Positions 13,220 through 13,267 of a stretch of 13,267 bases of DNA are shown piece after piece (the first letter of the stretch is position 1; each line of letters opens with the position of its first letter). The stretch covers positions 1 to 13,267 of the forward strand of contig CALDSN010000135.1 of assembly GCA_937924555.1 (NCBI GenBank). The letters are read 5' to 3'. The DNA comes from an uncultured bacterium (GTDB taxonomy: Bacteria > Cloacimonadota > Cloacimonadia > Cloacimonadales > Cloacimonadaceae). The notes beneath the pieces are model-generated. The model did not search any database and was not told the origin of the DNA. It worked only from the letters and a program-made list of their open reading frames with translations. The position numbers and the translations under genes were made by a program.

Positions 13220-13267
13220 AGATCGGAAGAGCACACGTCTGAACTCCAGTCACGATCAGATCTCGTA
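13220..13267 (+). other. Illumina TruSeq adapter contamination at the contig end
   Basis: Bases 13220-13253 match the TruSeq read-1 adapter, which opens AGATCGGAAGAGCACACGTC. Bases 13254-13259 are GATCAG, which is TruSeq index 9, and 13260-13267 (ATCTCGTA) begin the P7 side. Translated forward it gives RKSTRLNSSH and in reverse MTGVQTCALPI, both known adapter-derived peptides in protein databases. Base 13220 (A) could belong to either the genome or the adapter. This segment is synthetic, not biological. Confidence 0.99.

Noticed and set aside
13002..13253. Antisense ORF of 83 codons starting MTGVQTCALPI
   Set aside because: Its start lies in the adapter and the rest is antisense to rplR. It is a known artefact peptide.

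Overview
The window is one end of a bacterial contig. It most resembles the FCB group (Bacteroidetes-Chlorobi-Fibrobacteres and relatives), with Candidatus Cloacimonadota as my best guess. The guess rests on the 'NYPNPFNP...GVYLYR' C-terminal domains of the two secreted proteins, on FCB-like signatures in L2 (HPMGGGEG) and L16 (PAETRMGKGKGAPE), and on a zinc-type S14. No rRNA or tRNA is visible, so the phylum remains an inference.

Region 1 (1-4998) holds two large secreted surface proteins on the + strand. The first runs off the left edge. Both carry right-handed parallel beta-helix repeats and end in the same kind of C-terminal sorting or FlgD-like Ig domain. They are separated by 48 bp containing a perfect 8-bp hairpin with no U-tract. 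Both genes contain long G homopolymers, and the second gene's sorting domain is much more GC-rich than the rest of that gene.

Region 2 (4999-5478) is the only sizeable non-coding stretch. It holds a possible terminator hairpin, a long pyrimidine tract, a plausible sigma-70-like promoter (TTGACA, 17 bp, TCTGAT) flanked by two inverted repeats, and a leader of about 250 nt. The leader has several possible stems, some mutually exclusive, and a 60-codon ORF with a perfect AGGAGG that overlaps the rpsJ start.

Region 3 (5479-13219) is a canonical, tightly packed S10-spc ribosomal protein operon: rpsJ-rplC-rplD-rplW-rplB-rpsS-rplV-rpsC-rplP-rpmC-rpsQ-rplN-rplX-rplE-rpsN-rpsH-rplF-rplR. All are on the + strand, with gaps of 16 bp or less and two ATGA overlaps. 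These proteins assemble into the 30S and 50S subunits. The gene content is ordinary; an apparent 11-residue insertion in L6 and the leader are the parts worth a second look.

The last 48 bases (13220-13267) are not genomic. They match the Illumina TruSeq read adapter followed by index GATCAG. They cut off rplR about ten codons early and add a false tail.

I do not see a convincing new multi-gene system. The best candidates for undescribed biology are the rpsJ leader with its small ORF, the unnamed aromatic-rich domain of the first secreted protein, and the poly-G tracts in the surface protein genes.
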